Source: Burkholderiales bacterium Ga0077543
GTDB taxonomy: Bacteria; Pseudomonadota; Gammaproteobacteria; Burkholderiales; Burkholderiaceae_C
Assembly (NCBI GenBank): GCA_001464055.1
Contig: LNET01000093.1
Location: 1-61,060, forward strand
Direction of reading: 5' to 3'
DNA: 61,060 bases
A program made the translations under genes and the position numbers. Shown one piece after another: positions 19,254-31,515 of this stretch. The notes under the pieces are model-generated. The model was not told the DNA's origin. It did not search any database and worked only from the letters and a program-made list of their open reading frames with translations. The number at the start of each line of letters is the position of its first letter. The first letter of the stretch is position 1.

Positions 19254-21860
19254 TCAGGCGGTGGCCTTCTTCGCGGCGGCCTTCTTCGCGGCGGTCTTGG
19301 CCGGCGCTTTCGCAGCCCGGGGCTCGAACTCGAAGCTGACCTTGCCTTCCTTCGCGTCGTAGGCCAGGAAGGCCTTGAACTTGCGCCGCGTCTTGTTGCT
19401 GACGAAGTTCTCCAGCAAATCGGTCTTGCCGGTGGCCAGCAGCTTGCTCACCTGTTCGCGTTCGATGGGTTGCTGCAGGATGATCTTGCCGCTCTTGAAA
19501 TCGCAGGTCACGGGGGCACCCACGGCGTGTTCGCACACGTAGTTGCTGCCGTGTTCGAAGACCCGGCTCTTGCACTTGGGGCAATGCCCCAGGCTCTGCT
19601 GGTCGCCGAAGTCGACGGGTTCACCGTCGCCTTCGCCGTTCTTGGCGTCGTCGCCGAAATCGAACTCGAGCTTCCAGTTGCCGATCTCTTCGTCGAAAGC
19701 CAGCTTCATCTCGGCGGTGAAAGGCCAGCCGGCCTTGCTGCGGAAGCCTTCCAGGGGGCCGATCTTCTTGTCGCGCAGGAAGGCCTCGACCTCGGCGGTC
19801 TCGAAGGCGCGGCCAGCAGGAATCTTGGTGATGGAAAAGCCGCAGCCTTCTTCAGCCCCGCCCTGCCCCGTGCAGGTGAAGCGCCGGTAGTTCTCCTTGA
19901 CCACCCCACCGCAGTTCGGGCAGGGCTGCGCCAGCGTGGCGTAGTCGCCGGGAATGGTGTCGCGGTCGTATTCCTTGGCCTTCTTGACGATGCGCTCGGC
20001 CATCTTCGCGATGCCGGCCATGAACTCGTCGCGCTTCAGGCGGCCCTGCTCCATCTCCGACAGCTGGTATTCCCATTGCCCGGTCAGTTCCGGCCGGGTC
20101 AGGTCCTCGATGGCCAGGCCGCGCAGCAGCGTCATCAACTGGAAGGCCTTGGCCGTGGGCACGAGTTCGCGGCCGTCGCGCAGCATGTATTTCTCGGCGA
20201 TCAGGCCTTCGATGGTCTGGGCGCGCGTGGCCGGGGTGCCCAGGCCTTTTTCCTTCATCGCGTCGCGCAGGTCTTCGTCCTCGATCAGCTTGCCGGCGCC
20301 TTCCATCGCGCTCAGCAGCGTGGCTTCGGTGTAGCGCGCCGGGGGCTTGGTCTTCAGCGCGGCCACGTCCACGCCTTCGGCACGCACCAACTCGCCCGGG
20401 GCCACGGCCACCAGGTTGGCATCGTCTTCCTGGATCTCCTTGCCGTACACCGACAGCCAGCCCGGCTTCACCAGCACCTTGCCGTTGGTCTGGAACCTGT
20501 AGGCCTTGCCGCCGGCTTCCACCGTGCTGATGCGGGTGGTGACCATGAACTCGGCCGAGGGATAGAACACCGCGATGAAGCGCTTGACCACCAGGTCGTA
20601 GAGCTTGGCCTCGATCTCGCTCAGGCTCTTCGGTGCCTGCAGCGTGGGGATGATGGCGAAGTGGTCAGACACCTTGGCGTTGTCGAACACGCGCTTGACG
20701 GGCTTGATGTAGCCCTCGTTCAGGCCGAAGCGGGCGTGGCGCGCCAGTTCGCGCAGCGGGCCGGGCAGGTCTTCGCTGGCGATCATCTCGAAGGTGCTCT
20801 TCACCGTCGGCACGTAGTCTTCGGGCAGGGCGCGGCTGTCGGTACGCGGGTAGGTCAGCACCTTGTGCTTCTCGTACAGCGCCTGGGCCAGGCTGAGCGT
20901 GGTCTTGGCGCTGAAGCCGAAGCGCGAATTGGCTTCGCGCTGCAGCGTCGTCAGGTCGTACAGCAGCGGGCTGGCCTGGGTGCTGGGCTTGGCCTCTTCG
21001 CTGACGCTGGCGGGCTGCCCGACGCAGGCGGCACGGATGGCCTCGGCCGTGGCGGCGTCCCAGAGGCGGTCGGCGCGGGTATCCGGATCGTCGGGATTCT
21101 TCTTGAAGCCCGGGTCGAACCACTTGCCCTCGTACTGCCCGGCCTGAGCGTCGAACGTCGCCTTCACTTCCCAATACGGGCGGCTCACGTGCTTGCGGAT
21201 CTTCTCTTCGCGTTCAACCACGATGGACAGCGTGGGCGTCTGCACCCGGCCCACCGTGGTGAGGAAGAAGCCGCCGTCGCGGCTGTTGAAAGCCGTCATC
21301 GCGCGCGTGCCGTTGATGCCCACCAGCCAGTCGGCTTCGCTGCGGCTGCGCGCGGCGTCGGCCAGGCCCTGCATCTGGGCTTCGCTGCGCAGCTGGTCGA
21401 AGCCGTCGCGAATGGCCTGCGGCGTCATGCTCTGCAGCCACAGCCGCCGGATCGGCTTGACGGTGGGCTTCTTCTCGCTGTTCGCCGCGTACTGAACGAT
21501 CAGCCGGAAGATCAGCTCGCCCTCGCGCCCCGCGTCGCAGGCGTTGATGATGGCCGTGACGTCCTTGCGCTTGACCAGCTTCACCACCGCGTTCAGCCGC
21601 GTCTTGGCCTTGTCGATGGGCGCCAGGTCGAAGTGCGGCGGAACCACGGGCAGGTTGGCGAAGCTCCACTTGCCGCGCTTCACGTCGTATTCCTCGGGGG
21701 CCTTGATTTCGACCAGGTGACCCACCGCCGAGGTGACGACGTACTGCTCGCTTTCGAAATGCTCGGCGAACTTCTCGAACTTGCCCGCGGTCGGCGTCAG
21801 TGCACGCACGATGTCCTGCGCCACGCTGGGCTTTTCCGCAATGATGATCGTCTTGCTCAT
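19254..21860 (-). CDS. topB: DNA topoisomerase III (type IA)
   Basis: An 868-aa type IA topoisomerase. The N-terminal Toprim domain has IIIAEKPSVAQDIV and DAGREGELIFR (acidic metal site). The nucleophile is Y337 in VLTYPRTDSR. Two C-terminal zinc-ribbon-like segments follow (CPNCGGVVKENYRRFTC and CPKCKSRVFEHGSNYVC), then a Lys/Ala-rich tail that may bind DNA nonspecifically. The start taken is ATG 21860 (MSKTIIIAEK). It decatenates and relaxes negatively supercoiled DNA. Unlike plasmid-borne TopB copies, no conjugation genes are nearby, so it is probably the chromosomal enzyme. Confidence 0.95.
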   Translation of the reverse strand: MSKTIIIAEKPSVAQDIVRALTPTAGKFEKFAEHFESEQYVVTSAVGHLVEIKAPEEYDVKRGKWSFANLPVVPPHFDLAPIDKAKTRLNAVVKLVKRKDVTAIINACDAGREGELIFRLIVQYAANSEKKPTVKPIRRLWLQSMTPQAIRDGFDQLRSEAQMQGLADAARSRSEADWLVGINGTRAMTAFNSRDGGFFLTTVGRVQTPTLSIVVEREEKIRKHVSRPYWEVKATFDAQAGQYEGKWFDPGFKKNPDDPDTRADRLWDAATAEAIRAACVGQPASVSEEAKPSTQASPLLYDLTTLQREANSRFGFSAKTTLSLAQALYEKHKVLTYPRTDSRALPEDYVPTVKSTFEMIASEDLPGPLRELARHARFGLNEGYIKPVKRVFDNAKVSDHFAIIPTLQAPKSLSEIEAKLYDLVVKRFIAVFYPSAEFMVTTRISTVEAGGKAYRFQTNGKVLVKPGWLSVYGKEIQEDDANLVAVAPGELVRAEGVDVAALKTKPPARYTEATLLSAMEGAGKLIEDEDLRDAMKEKGLGTPATRAQTIEGLIAEKYMLRDGRELVPTAKAFQLMTLLRGLAIEDLTRPELTGQWEYQLSEMEQGRLKRDEFMAGIAKMAERIVKKAKEYDRDTIPGDYATLAQPCPNCGGVVKENYRRFTCTGQGGAEEGCGFSITKIPAGRAFETAEVEAFLRDKKIGPLEGFRSKAGWPFTAEMKLAFDEEIGNWKLEFDFGDDAKNGEGDGEPVDFGDQQSLGHCPKCKSRVFEHGSNYVCEHAVGAPVTCDFKSGKIILQQPIEREQVSKLLATGKTDLLENFVSNKTRRKFKAFLAYDAKEGKVSFEFEPRAAKAPAKTAAKKAAAKKATA

Positions 21861-21971
21861 GTCTTCCTTGTTTCGTCTTCCACGCGATGTCACGGCGTTG
21901 CAGGTCGAAGGCCCGTGCCTACAATCGCCGCTTTCTCGCGCGCCCGCATGCACACACACGCGCGCACGCCC

Positions 21972-22496
21972 ATGAATTCAATGTACCGAATGGCAAAGAC
22001 ACCACAAGCCGCCAAGGCCCCCAGTTCGGCCACCAGCGACGCACGCCGCATCCAGGTACGCAAGAGCGGCGTCCATGGCAAGGGCGTCTTTGCGCTGCGG
22101 GCCATTCCAGCCGGTACGCGCCTGATCGAATACACCGGTGAACGCATCGGCTGGCCCGAGGCCATGCGGCGCCACCCGCACGACCCGGCCGACCCCAACC
22201 ATACCTTCTACTTCAGCCTGGACGACGGCCGCGTCATCGACGCCAACCACGGCGGCAATGCGTCGCGCTGGATCAACCACTCCTGCGACCCCAATTGCGA
22301 GGCCGACGAAACCGACGGACGCGTCTTCATCGACGCGCTGCGCGACCTGCAGCCAGGCGAGGAATTGTTCTACGACTACGGCCTGATCATCGACGAGCGC
22401 TACACGCCGAAGCTGAAAAAGGAATACGAGTGCCGTTGCGGCGCGCCCAACTGCCGGCGCACCATGCTGGCACCCAAGCGGCGCAGCAGCCGCTGA
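21972..22496 (+). CDS. SET domain protein-lysine methyltransferase
   Basis: A 174-aa protein made almost wholly of a SET domain: entry RRIQVRKSGVHGKGVFALR, SAM/active-site motif RWINHSCDPNCEAD, catalytic-type GEELFYDYGL, and a post-SET cysteine cluster CRCGAPNC with an upstream cysteine for zinc. ATG 21972 is used; ATGs at 21981 and 21990 are alternatives. It is divergent from topB (111 bp) and 14 bp upstream of birA. Bacterial SET proteins may methylate ribosomal or nucleoid proteins; the target is unknown here. Confidence 0.92.
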   Translation: MNSMYRMAKTPQAAKAPSSATSDARRIQVRKSGVHGKGVFALRAIPAGTRLIEYTGERIGWPEAMRRHPHDPADPNHTFYFSLDDGRVIDANHGGNASRWINHSCDPNCEADETDGRVFIDALRDLQPGEELFYDYGLIIDERYTPKLKKEYECRCGAPNCRRTMLAPKRRSSR

Positions 22497-22510
22497 AGGC
22501 CGGCGAGCCC

Positions 22511-23329
22511 ATGCCCTGGCCCACGGCCGAACTGCAGGCCAGCTTGCAGGCCCTGCTGCCCGGGCTGCAGGTCCAGGTGGTGGGGGAAACCGACTCGACC
22601 AACACCCGCCTGGTCGAACGCGCCCGCGCCGACATCACGCCCTGCCTGCTGGTGGCCGAACGCCAGACCGCCGGCCGTGGCCGCCTGGGCCGGGCCTGGC
22701 AGGCACGGCCCGGGGCTTCACTGACCTTTTCGCTGGGCCTGCCGCTGGCGCCGCAGAGCTGGCAGGGCTTGTCGCTGGCCGTGGGGCTGGCCCTGGCCGA
22801 CGCGCTGGACCCCCCGGGCCGGCGCCCGCCCGGCGTGCCGCCGGCCATCGGGCTGAAGTGGCCGAACGACCTGTGGCTGTGGGACGGCCCCGGCCAGGGA
22901 CGCAAGCTCGGCGGCGTGCTGATCGAGACTTCGGGCAGCAGTGCCAGCCGGCATTGCGTGGTGGGCGTCGGGCTGAACATTGCGGCGGTGCCAGCGCCTG
23001 ACGGCACGGCCACGGCCTGCCTGCAGGACATCGACCCCGGCGCCAGTCCGCAGACCGCCCTGGCCGCCGCGGCGGCGCCCTTGCTGCAGGCCTTGCTGCG
23101 CTTCCAGGATGAAGGTTTTGCGCCGCAGGTGGGCGCCTATGCCTTGCGCGACCTGCTGCGCGGCCAGCCGGTGCACACCAGCGGCAACCCGCCCCTGGCC
23201 GGCCTGGCCGACGGCGTCGACGAAGAAGGTGCCTTGCGCCTGCGCGGCCCCGGCGTGCACCGTGTCGTCAGTGGCGAAGTCAGTGTTCGCTTCGCCAATA
23301 CTCCTCTTCCGGCAACACCTTCATGCTGA
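22511..23329 (+). CDS. birA: Biotin--[acetyl-CoA-carboxylase] ligase
   Basis: A 272-aa class I biotin protein ligase that joins biotin to the carboxyl carrier protein of acetyl-CoA carboxylase. Key motifs: GETDSTNTRLVE, the biotinyl-AMP loop AERQTAGRGRLGRAW, and GLKWPNDLWL. There is no N-terminal DNA-binding domain, so it does not act as a BirA-type repressor. It is followed with a 7-bp overlap by a small membrane-anchored protein. Confidence 0.94.
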   Translation: MPWPTAELQASLQALLPGLQVQVVGETDSTNTRLVERARADITPCLLVAERQTAGRGRLGRAWQARPGASLTFSLGLPLAPQSWQGLSLAVGLALADALDPPGRRPPGVPPAIGLKWPNDLWLWDGPGQGRKLGGVLIETSGSSASRHCVVGVGLNIAAVPAPDGTATACLQDIDPGASPQTALAAAAAPLLQALLRFQDEGFAPQVGAYALRDLLRGQPVHTSGNPPLAGLADGVDEEGALRLRGPGVHRVVSGEVSVRFANTPLPATPSC

Positions 23330-23754
23330 GAGGCCTGCTGCTGGCGCTGGTGGCTGCCAATCTGTTTTTCCTGACCTGGTCGCAGGGCTGGATGGCTCCG
23401 GCCTGGCCCGGGCCACGGCTGGGGCAGGGCGAACCACAGCGCCTGGCCAACCAGGTGCGGCCGGATTGGGTGCAGGTGCTGCCGGCCGCCGCGGCGGCCA
23501 GCCGCGTCGCGGGCGCCCGGCAGAGCGCGCGGCTGTGCCTGGAGGCCGGTCCGCTGGGCGAGGCCACGGTGGCCGCAGCCGAAGCCGCGCTGGCGGCCGC
23601 GGCGCTGCCGGCCGACAGCTGGGTTCGACGCAACGAGGAATCGGGCGAGATCTGGCTGCGCGCCGATGGCGCCAATGCTGCCCTGCAGGCCCGCCTGCAA
23701 GCGCTTCCTGCCGGCGAACTGGCCGGCGGTTTCAAGCCCTGCCGGACACCCTGA
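23323..23754 (+). CDS. Small membrane-anchored protein, SPOR-like
   Basis: A 143-aa protein with one N-terminal membrane anchor (LRGLLLALVAANLFFLTWSQ) and a periplasmic part containing PQRLANQVRPDWVQVL and a conserved cysteine in RLCLEAGPLGE. The pattern recalls the short SPOR-type proteins found near birA in Burkholderiales; a peptidoglycan-binding role is a guess. It overlaps birA by 7 bp, and its 3' end overlaps the convergent protease gene by 23 bp. Confidence 0.75.
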   Translation: MLRGLLLALVAANLFFLTWSQGWMAPAWPGPRLGQGEPQRLANQVRPDWVQVLPAAAAASRVAGARQSARLCLEAGPLGEATVAAAEAALAAAALPADSWVRRNEESGEIWLRADGANAALQARLQALPAGELAGGFKPCRTP

Positions 23755-25831
23755 CCGAATCGCGCGCCAGCGCCCAGACCGCCAGGCACAGCAGAAGCAG
23801 CCAGGGCCAGGACATGGCACCGCCCCCGCCGCCGCCGGCATCGACCGCCGGTGGCGGCGTCGGCGTGACCGGCGGATTCGGCGTCACGGCACCCGCGGCG
23901 ACCGTCACCAGCTGATCGCTGCTGGCACTGAGGCCCAGGTCGTCGGTCACGGTCAGGCGCACCGTGAAGCTGCCGGCGCCCGTGGGCGTGAGACTGGCCG
24001 TGGGACCGTTCGCGGCCCCGCTGAAACCCGTGGCGATGCCGCCGCCCCCGACCACCGACCAGGCCCAGCCCACCAGCGTGCGGCCCGTCCCCGTGGTGCT
24101 GGTGCTGCTGCTGAATTGCACCGGAAGGCCGGCCGTCGGCGTGGCCGTGCCCACCGTGATGCGGGCGGCCAGCGCAGCCACCGCGCCGACCGCCGCGCCC
24201 GCATCCAGCATGCCCGCACCGCAGACGCTGGTGGTGCAGTAGCACTGCAGCTGCTCGACACTGCTGCTGGGCGCCTGGCACTGGGCCACGGGAGTGGGGT
24301 CGGGAAAGTTGTCGCCACCGGTGGTGGGAAAAGGCCGCGCCGTGCTCTGCAAGGCGGTACGCACCTGCGCCGGCGTCAGGCCCGGCTGCGCCGAAAACAT
24401 CAGGCCGACGGTGGCCGCCACGAGGGGCGAGCTGAAGCTGGTGCCCACCGTGATGTCGAAGCTGTTGGTCCAGGTCGGGCCGGTGGGCGCCTGTGCGCCG
24501 CGGTCGGTGGCCGCCAGGATGGGGAACAGGCAGGCGTCGCCGGAAGCGATGTTGACGCAATTGCCACCAGGCGCGGCGATGGTGATTTCCGGCCCCAGGT
24601 CGGAGAAGCCGACCTTCGTGCCGACATGGCGCAGCGCCGCCACCGCAATGACGCCACGGCAGCTGGCCGGCGTGCCCACCGGCCCGCCCGTGCTGTTGCC
24701 GGCGGCCGCGACGATGACCACGCCGCGCGCCAAGATTTCGTCGACCACGGCCTGGTAGGAAGCGCTGCAGGCGCCGCTGCCACCCAGGCTCATGTTGAGC
24801 ACCTTGGCGGGGTTCGGGTTGGCGGGCACGCCCGCCACCGGGATGCCGGCGGCCCAGCGCATGCCGGCCTGGATGTCGCTGTCGACGCCGAAGCACTTGC
24901 CCAGCACCCGAACCGGCAGCACCTGCACGCCCGGCGCGGCGCCGGCCATGCCCACGCTGTCGTTGGTCGAAGCGCCCACCAGGCTGGACGTGGCCGTGCC
25001 GTGCCATGAACTGGACGCAGCGCTGCAGTCGCGGAACGTGGCGGTGGTGGACTCGGCCGCCGTGACCCAGTCGCCCGGGTCACTGGGGTCGGCATCACGG
25101 CCACCGCCGTCGTTGGCCACGGTGGCGTTGGTGACGAAGTCGTAGCCCGGCAGCAGCTTGCCGCCGCTGGCCACGCGGCCCAGGTCGGGATGTTCGAAGC
25201 GCACGCCGGTGTCGAGCACGGCGACGACGACGCCGGGGCTGCCGGTGGTGCGGGCCCAGGCGGCTTCGATGTCGATCGAGGACACGGGGCCCTGGGCCAG
25301 GGTGGCGGCGGGCGCGCGCAGGTACCACTGGCCGGCGTCGGGGCCGCTGGGGCGGCCGGCCTGGTTGGGGTAGAGCGGGTCGTTCGGTGCGCTCAGGCGG
25401 CGCTTGCGGCCGTTGGGTTCGGCGAATTCGACCTCGGGGTCGGCCGCCAGTTCGCGCGCCAGCGTGGCAGCGTCCACGCCCGTGGCACGCAGCACCTGCA
25501 TGCGTTCGCCCACCGCGCTGCCGCTGCGCAGGCTGCGGCCGGTGCGGCTGGCCATCACCTCGGCACGCCGCTGCAGGACATCGGCCACCGCCGTGGGGTC
25601 GGCGCGCGTGGCCAGCGCGTGGCGGCGCAGCAGCTGGGCGTCGGACTTGAAGCGCACGATGACCTCGCCGTCGGCTGCCGCCAGCTCGGACCGCACTGGC
25701 GCCGCGGCCTGGGCCGGGGCACTGCCCAGCATCAGCAGCCCGGCCAGCATCCCGGCCTGCAGCCACAGGGCCGACCGGCGCCTTGCGCTGGCTTCGAGAA
25801 GATGGGCGGGGCGGGCAGAGGTGGTGCGCAT
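23732..25831 (-). CDS. Exported S8 family serine peptidase with sorting-type C-terminal tail
   Basis: A 699-aa subtilisin-like protease. A signal peptide ends about residue 42, followed by a propeptide-like inhibitor region to about 150. The catalytic domain has D207 (AVLDTGVRFEHPD), H277 (SSWHGTATSSLVGA) and S465 (VGTSFSSPLVAA). A PKD-like beta domain spans about 560-645. The last 38 residues form a Gly-run, one membrane helix and an Arg-containing end (GGGGGGAMSWPWLLLL), resembling a GlyGly-CTERM signal cut by rhombosortase. The ATG at 25831 starts the signal peptide. Confidence 0.92.
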   Translation of the reverse strand: MRTTSARPAHLLEASARRRSALWLQAGMLAGLLMLGSAPAQAAAPVRSELAAADGEVIVRFKSDAQLLRRHALATRADPTAVADVLQRRAEVMASRTGRSLRSGSAVGERMQVLRATGVDAATLARELAADPEVEFAEPNGRKRRLSAPNDPLYPNQAGRPSGPDAGQWYLRAPAATLAQGPVSSIDIEAAWARTTGSPGVVVAVLDTGVRFEHPDLGRVASGGKLLPGYDFVTNATVANDGGGRDADPSDPGDWVTAAESTTATFRDCSAASSSWHGTATSSLVGASTNDSVGMAGAAPGVQVLPVRVLGKCFGVDSDIQAGMRWAAGIPVAGVPANPNPAKVLNMSLGGSGACSASYQAVVDEILARGVVIVAAAGNSTGGPVGTPASCRGVIAVAALRHVGTKVGFSDLGPEITIAAPGGNCVNIASGDACLFPILAATDRGAQAPTGPTWTNSFDITVGTSFSSPLVAATVGLMFSAQPGLTPAQVRTALQSTARPFPTTGGDNFPDPTPVAQCQAPSSSVEQLQCYCTTSVCGAGMLDAGAAVGAVAALAARITVGTATPTAGLPVQFSSSTSTTGTGRTLVGWAWSVVGGGGIATGFSGAANGPTASLTPTGAGSFTVRLTVTDDLGLSASSDQLVTVAAGAVTPNPPVTPTPPPAVDAGGGGGGAMSWPWLLLLCLAVWALARDSVRVSGRA

Positions 25832-25983
25832 CGTGGGCAGTGTAGGGAGCTTCAGGCCGGCTGTCTGTGCCCGCCCCATGCGAGGCCGGGCGCCGGGGTC
25901 GCCGCCGGCCGTCGGCCGCCGTCGGGTTGAACCTGCGATTTCGGCCGAACCGCAGGCAACTTGACCTGCGCCGCCCGGCCAGC

Positions 25984-26005
25984 AAAAGGCCCGCAACAGC
26001 GGGCC
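25984..26005 (-). terminator. Rho-independent terminator of the tkt-gap transcript
   Basis: A perfect 7-bp GC stem (GGCCCGC/GCGGGCC) with a 4-base loop lies 28 bp beyond the gap stop. On the minus strand it is followed by TTTT. This fits an intrinsic terminator for gap. Confidence 0.8.
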
Positions 26006-26032
26006 GGGTGCTCGGCGAGGCGGCCTGTGGCC

Positions 26033-29073
<3,041 letters not shown>

Positions 29074-29189
29074 GGTCCAGGGCTTTCGAATCGGGCTGCG
29101 GGCGGGCGCATTCTAGGTTGCGCCCTGGGCGCAGCCTGGCAAGGACGGCAGGCGCTGGGGTCTGCCTGGACAGACGCGCGCGCTCGTCC

Positions 29190-31145
29190 GTGGACAATCC
29201 GGCGTCACGGCCCGACCTTGTTCCAGACACTCTCACTCCTGTCCCCCTTCTGAGTCCAGCCTTGGCCTTCACCCGCCTGTTCCAAAGCCTCCGCGCCGCC
29301 ACCGCATCGCTGACGGCCTGGGGCAGACACATCGCCAACGGCCCGAATACCGGGCATGGCAACACCGCCGACCACAGCGAGCTGCTCGCGCAGACCTTCG
29401 ATGCGGTACCCGCAGCGGTGGCGCTGTTCGACGCCGACGACCGGCTGCTCCTGTGCAACGGCGACTTCCGCAAGCTCTACGCACCGTTGGCGGCGCAGCT
29501 GCAAGCCGGAGCCCGTTTCGAAACGCTGCTGCGCAGCGCCGTGGCCCTGGGGCTGGTCCCGGAATCCCGGGGCGCCGAGAAAGCCTGGATCGCCGCCCGT
29601 CTGGCCGCCCGCAGCCAGCCCGGCGAGCCCTTCGTGCGCCAGCTGGCCAACGGCCGCTGGCGCCGCATCGTCGAGGAACGGCTGCCCGACGGCCGCTTGC
29701 TCGCTCACAGCGTCGACATCACCGAATTGCACTTGAAACAGCAGGCGCTGGAAGCCGCTCGCCAGGAAGGCGAGGCCGCGCGTCAGGCCAGCGCGCTGGC
29801 CCATGCGCGGCTGCAGGACGCCATCGAGGCCCTGCCCGCGGGCTTCGAGCTGTACGACGCCAACGACCGCCTGCTGATGACCAACAGCCTCATGCGCAGC
29901 ATGTACCCGCTGGTGGCCGACCTGGCGCAGGAACAGCCCAGCTTCGAGGAGATGCTGCGCGCGCTGCACGCCCGCGGCGGCATGCCGCAGCTGCCCGATG
30001 AAAGTGCGCTCGACGCCTGGCTGCGCGCGCGCCAGGCCGACCGCCACGCCGCGAGCCTGGCCCCGGTCGAATCGCCGGGCGTGCGCCAGGCCGGCAATCG
30101 CTGGATCCGCAGCCATGAGCGGCGCACGCGCGAAGGGGGTGTCGTCGGCATCCGCATCGACGTCACCGAGATCGAGGAACAGCGCGCCGAAGCCGTGGCC
30201 GCGCGCGCCGCCGCCGAACAGGCGTCGGCGCGGCTCACCGACGCCATCGAAGCCCTGCCAGAGGCCTTCGTGCTCTTCGACGCCGACGACAGGGTCGTGC
30301 TCTTCAACAGCCGTTATCCCGCGATGTACGCGGCTTCGGGCGACCAGTTCTGCACCGGTGCGCGCTTCGAGGACATGCTGCGAGTCGGCCTGGCCCGGGG
30401 GCAATTCCCCCAGGCGCTGGGGCGCGAGGAAGCCTGGCTGCAGGAACGCCTGGAACAGCATCTGAACCCGCGCGGCCCGATCGTGCAGGAACTGCCCGGC
30501 AATCGCTGGCTGCGCATCGACGAGCGGCGCACGCGCGACGGCGGCATTGCCGGCGTGCGCAGCGACATCACCGAACTCGTGCGCCGGGAACAGCAGCTGT
30601 CTGCGCTGAACCAGCAGCTCGACAGCCTGAACGCCGAGCTGGCGCGGCTGTCGGACACCGACGCGCTCACCGGCCTGGCCAACCGCCGCCGCTTCGACCG
30701 GCAGCTGGCCATCGAGCTGGCGTCCAGCAAAAACCATGGCACGCCGCTGGCGCTGGTGCTGTTCGACGTCGATCATTTCAAGCACTACAACGACCTGTAC
30801 GGCCACCCTGCAGGCGACGCCTGCCTGCAGCGCGTGGCCGAGGTGCTTCAGGCCTGTGCACGGCCCGGCGACACCGTGGCACGCTGGGGCGGCGAGGAAT
30901 TCGCGCTGCTGCTGCCGCAGACCGGGGCCGACCCGGCGCGCCAGCGCGCGCAGGCCTGCCTGGAGGCGCTGGATGCGCTGCAACTGCCGCACGAAGGCTC
31001 ACCACTGGCCGCCCATGTGACGATGAGCGGCGGCCTGGCCTTGCACGAGGAAGCCCGGTTCGACACCCCGCACGGCTTGCTGCAGGCCGCCGATGCCGCG
31101 CTGTACCGCGCCAAGCTGGCCGGCCGCCACCAGGTGGCCGTGTGA
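29190..31145 (+). CDS. Diguanylate cyclase with three PAS-type domains
   Basis: About 651 aa. Three repeated PAS units (near residues 65-180, 205-330, 355-470), each with a LFDADDR/LYDANDR-type start and an ITEL/VTEIEE end, lead by a short coiled coil into a GGDEF domain with the active motif RWGGEEFALLLP. An inhibitory I-site RPGD sits five residues before GGEEF, so product feedback is expected. No clear membrane segment is seen. The start is uncertain: GTG 29190 is used, and TTG 29262 also fits; no ATG precedes the first PAS. The gene overlaps speD by 4 bp. Confidence 0.9.
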   Translation: MDNPASRPDLVPDTLTPVPLLSPALAFTRLFQSLRAATASLTAWGRHIANGPNTGHGNTADHSELLAQTFDAVPAAVALFDADDRLLLCNGDFRKLYAPLAAQLQAGARFETLLRSAVALGLVPESRGAEKAWIAARLAARSQPGEPFVRQLANGRWRRIVEERLPDGRLLAHSVDITELHLKQQALEAARQEGEAARQASALAHARLQDAIEALPAGFELYDANDRLLMTNSLMRSMYPLVADLAQEQPSFEEMLRALHARGGMPQLPDESALDAWLRARQADRHAASLAPVESPGVRQAGNRWIRSHERRTREGGVVGIRIDVTEIEEQRAEAVAARAAAEQASARLTDAIEALPEAFVLFDADDRVVLFNSRYPAMYAASGDQFCTGARFEDMLRVGLARGQFPQALGREEAWLQERLEQHLNPRGPIVQELPGNRWLRIDERRTRDGGIAGVRSDITELVRREQQLSALNQQLDSLNAELARLSDTDALTGLANRRRFDRQLAIELASSKNHGTPLALVLFDVDHFKHYNDLYGHPAGDACLQRVAEVLQACARPGDTVARWGGEEFALLLPQTGADPARQRAQACLEALDALQLPHEGSPLAAHVTMSGGLALHEEARFDTPHGLLQAADAALYRAKLAGRHQVAV

Positions 31146-31510
31146 ACGGCCTGCACCTGACGGCCGATTTGAGCGGCTGCCGCAGTGGCGATTCTCTGCA
31201 CACCGACCCCGAGGCATTGCGCCACCTCTGCCTGAAGGCGGTGGCTGCCAGTGGCCTGCAGGCCGTGGGCCAGCTCTTCCACCGGTTTCCTGCGGCGGGC
31301 GGGGTCACCGGGGTGGTGCTGCTGGCCGAATCACACCTGGCCGTGCACACCTGGCCGGAACTGGCGGCCGTGACGCTGGACGTCTATGTGTGCAACCTGG
31401 GGCGCGACAACACAGCCGCCGCAGAAACACTGATGGCGGCCCTGGTGGCCGCCTTCGAACCCGCCGCGGTGCAGCGCCAGGTGCTGCACCGCGGGCAGGC
31501 GGTGGGCTGA
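31142..31510 (+). CDS. speD: S-adenosylmethionine decarboxylase proenzyme
   Basis: A 122-aa prokaryotic AdoMet decarboxylase, which provides the aminopropyl donor for spermidine. The self-cleavage site is E63-S64 in LLAESHLAVHTWPE, generating the pyruvoyl group from S64. H69 and C84 (LDVYVCNLG) are the other conserved catalytic residues. The GTG start overlaps the diguanylate cyclase stop as GTGA, implying coupled translation. No speE is next to it. Confidence 0.92.
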   Translation: MNGLHLTADLSGCRSGDSLHTDPEALRHLCLKAVAASGLQAVGQLFHRFPAAGGVTGVVLLAESHLAVHTWPELAAVTLDVYVCNLGRDNTAAAETLMAALVAAFEPAAVQRQVLHRGQAVG

Positions 31511-31515
31511 AGACT

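Noticed and set aside
19221..21960. Long rightward open frame opposite topB
   Set aside because: It mirrors the complementary strand of a clear topoisomerase III gene and has no protein-like motifs; only its 3' end (from 21972) is a real gene, the SET protein.
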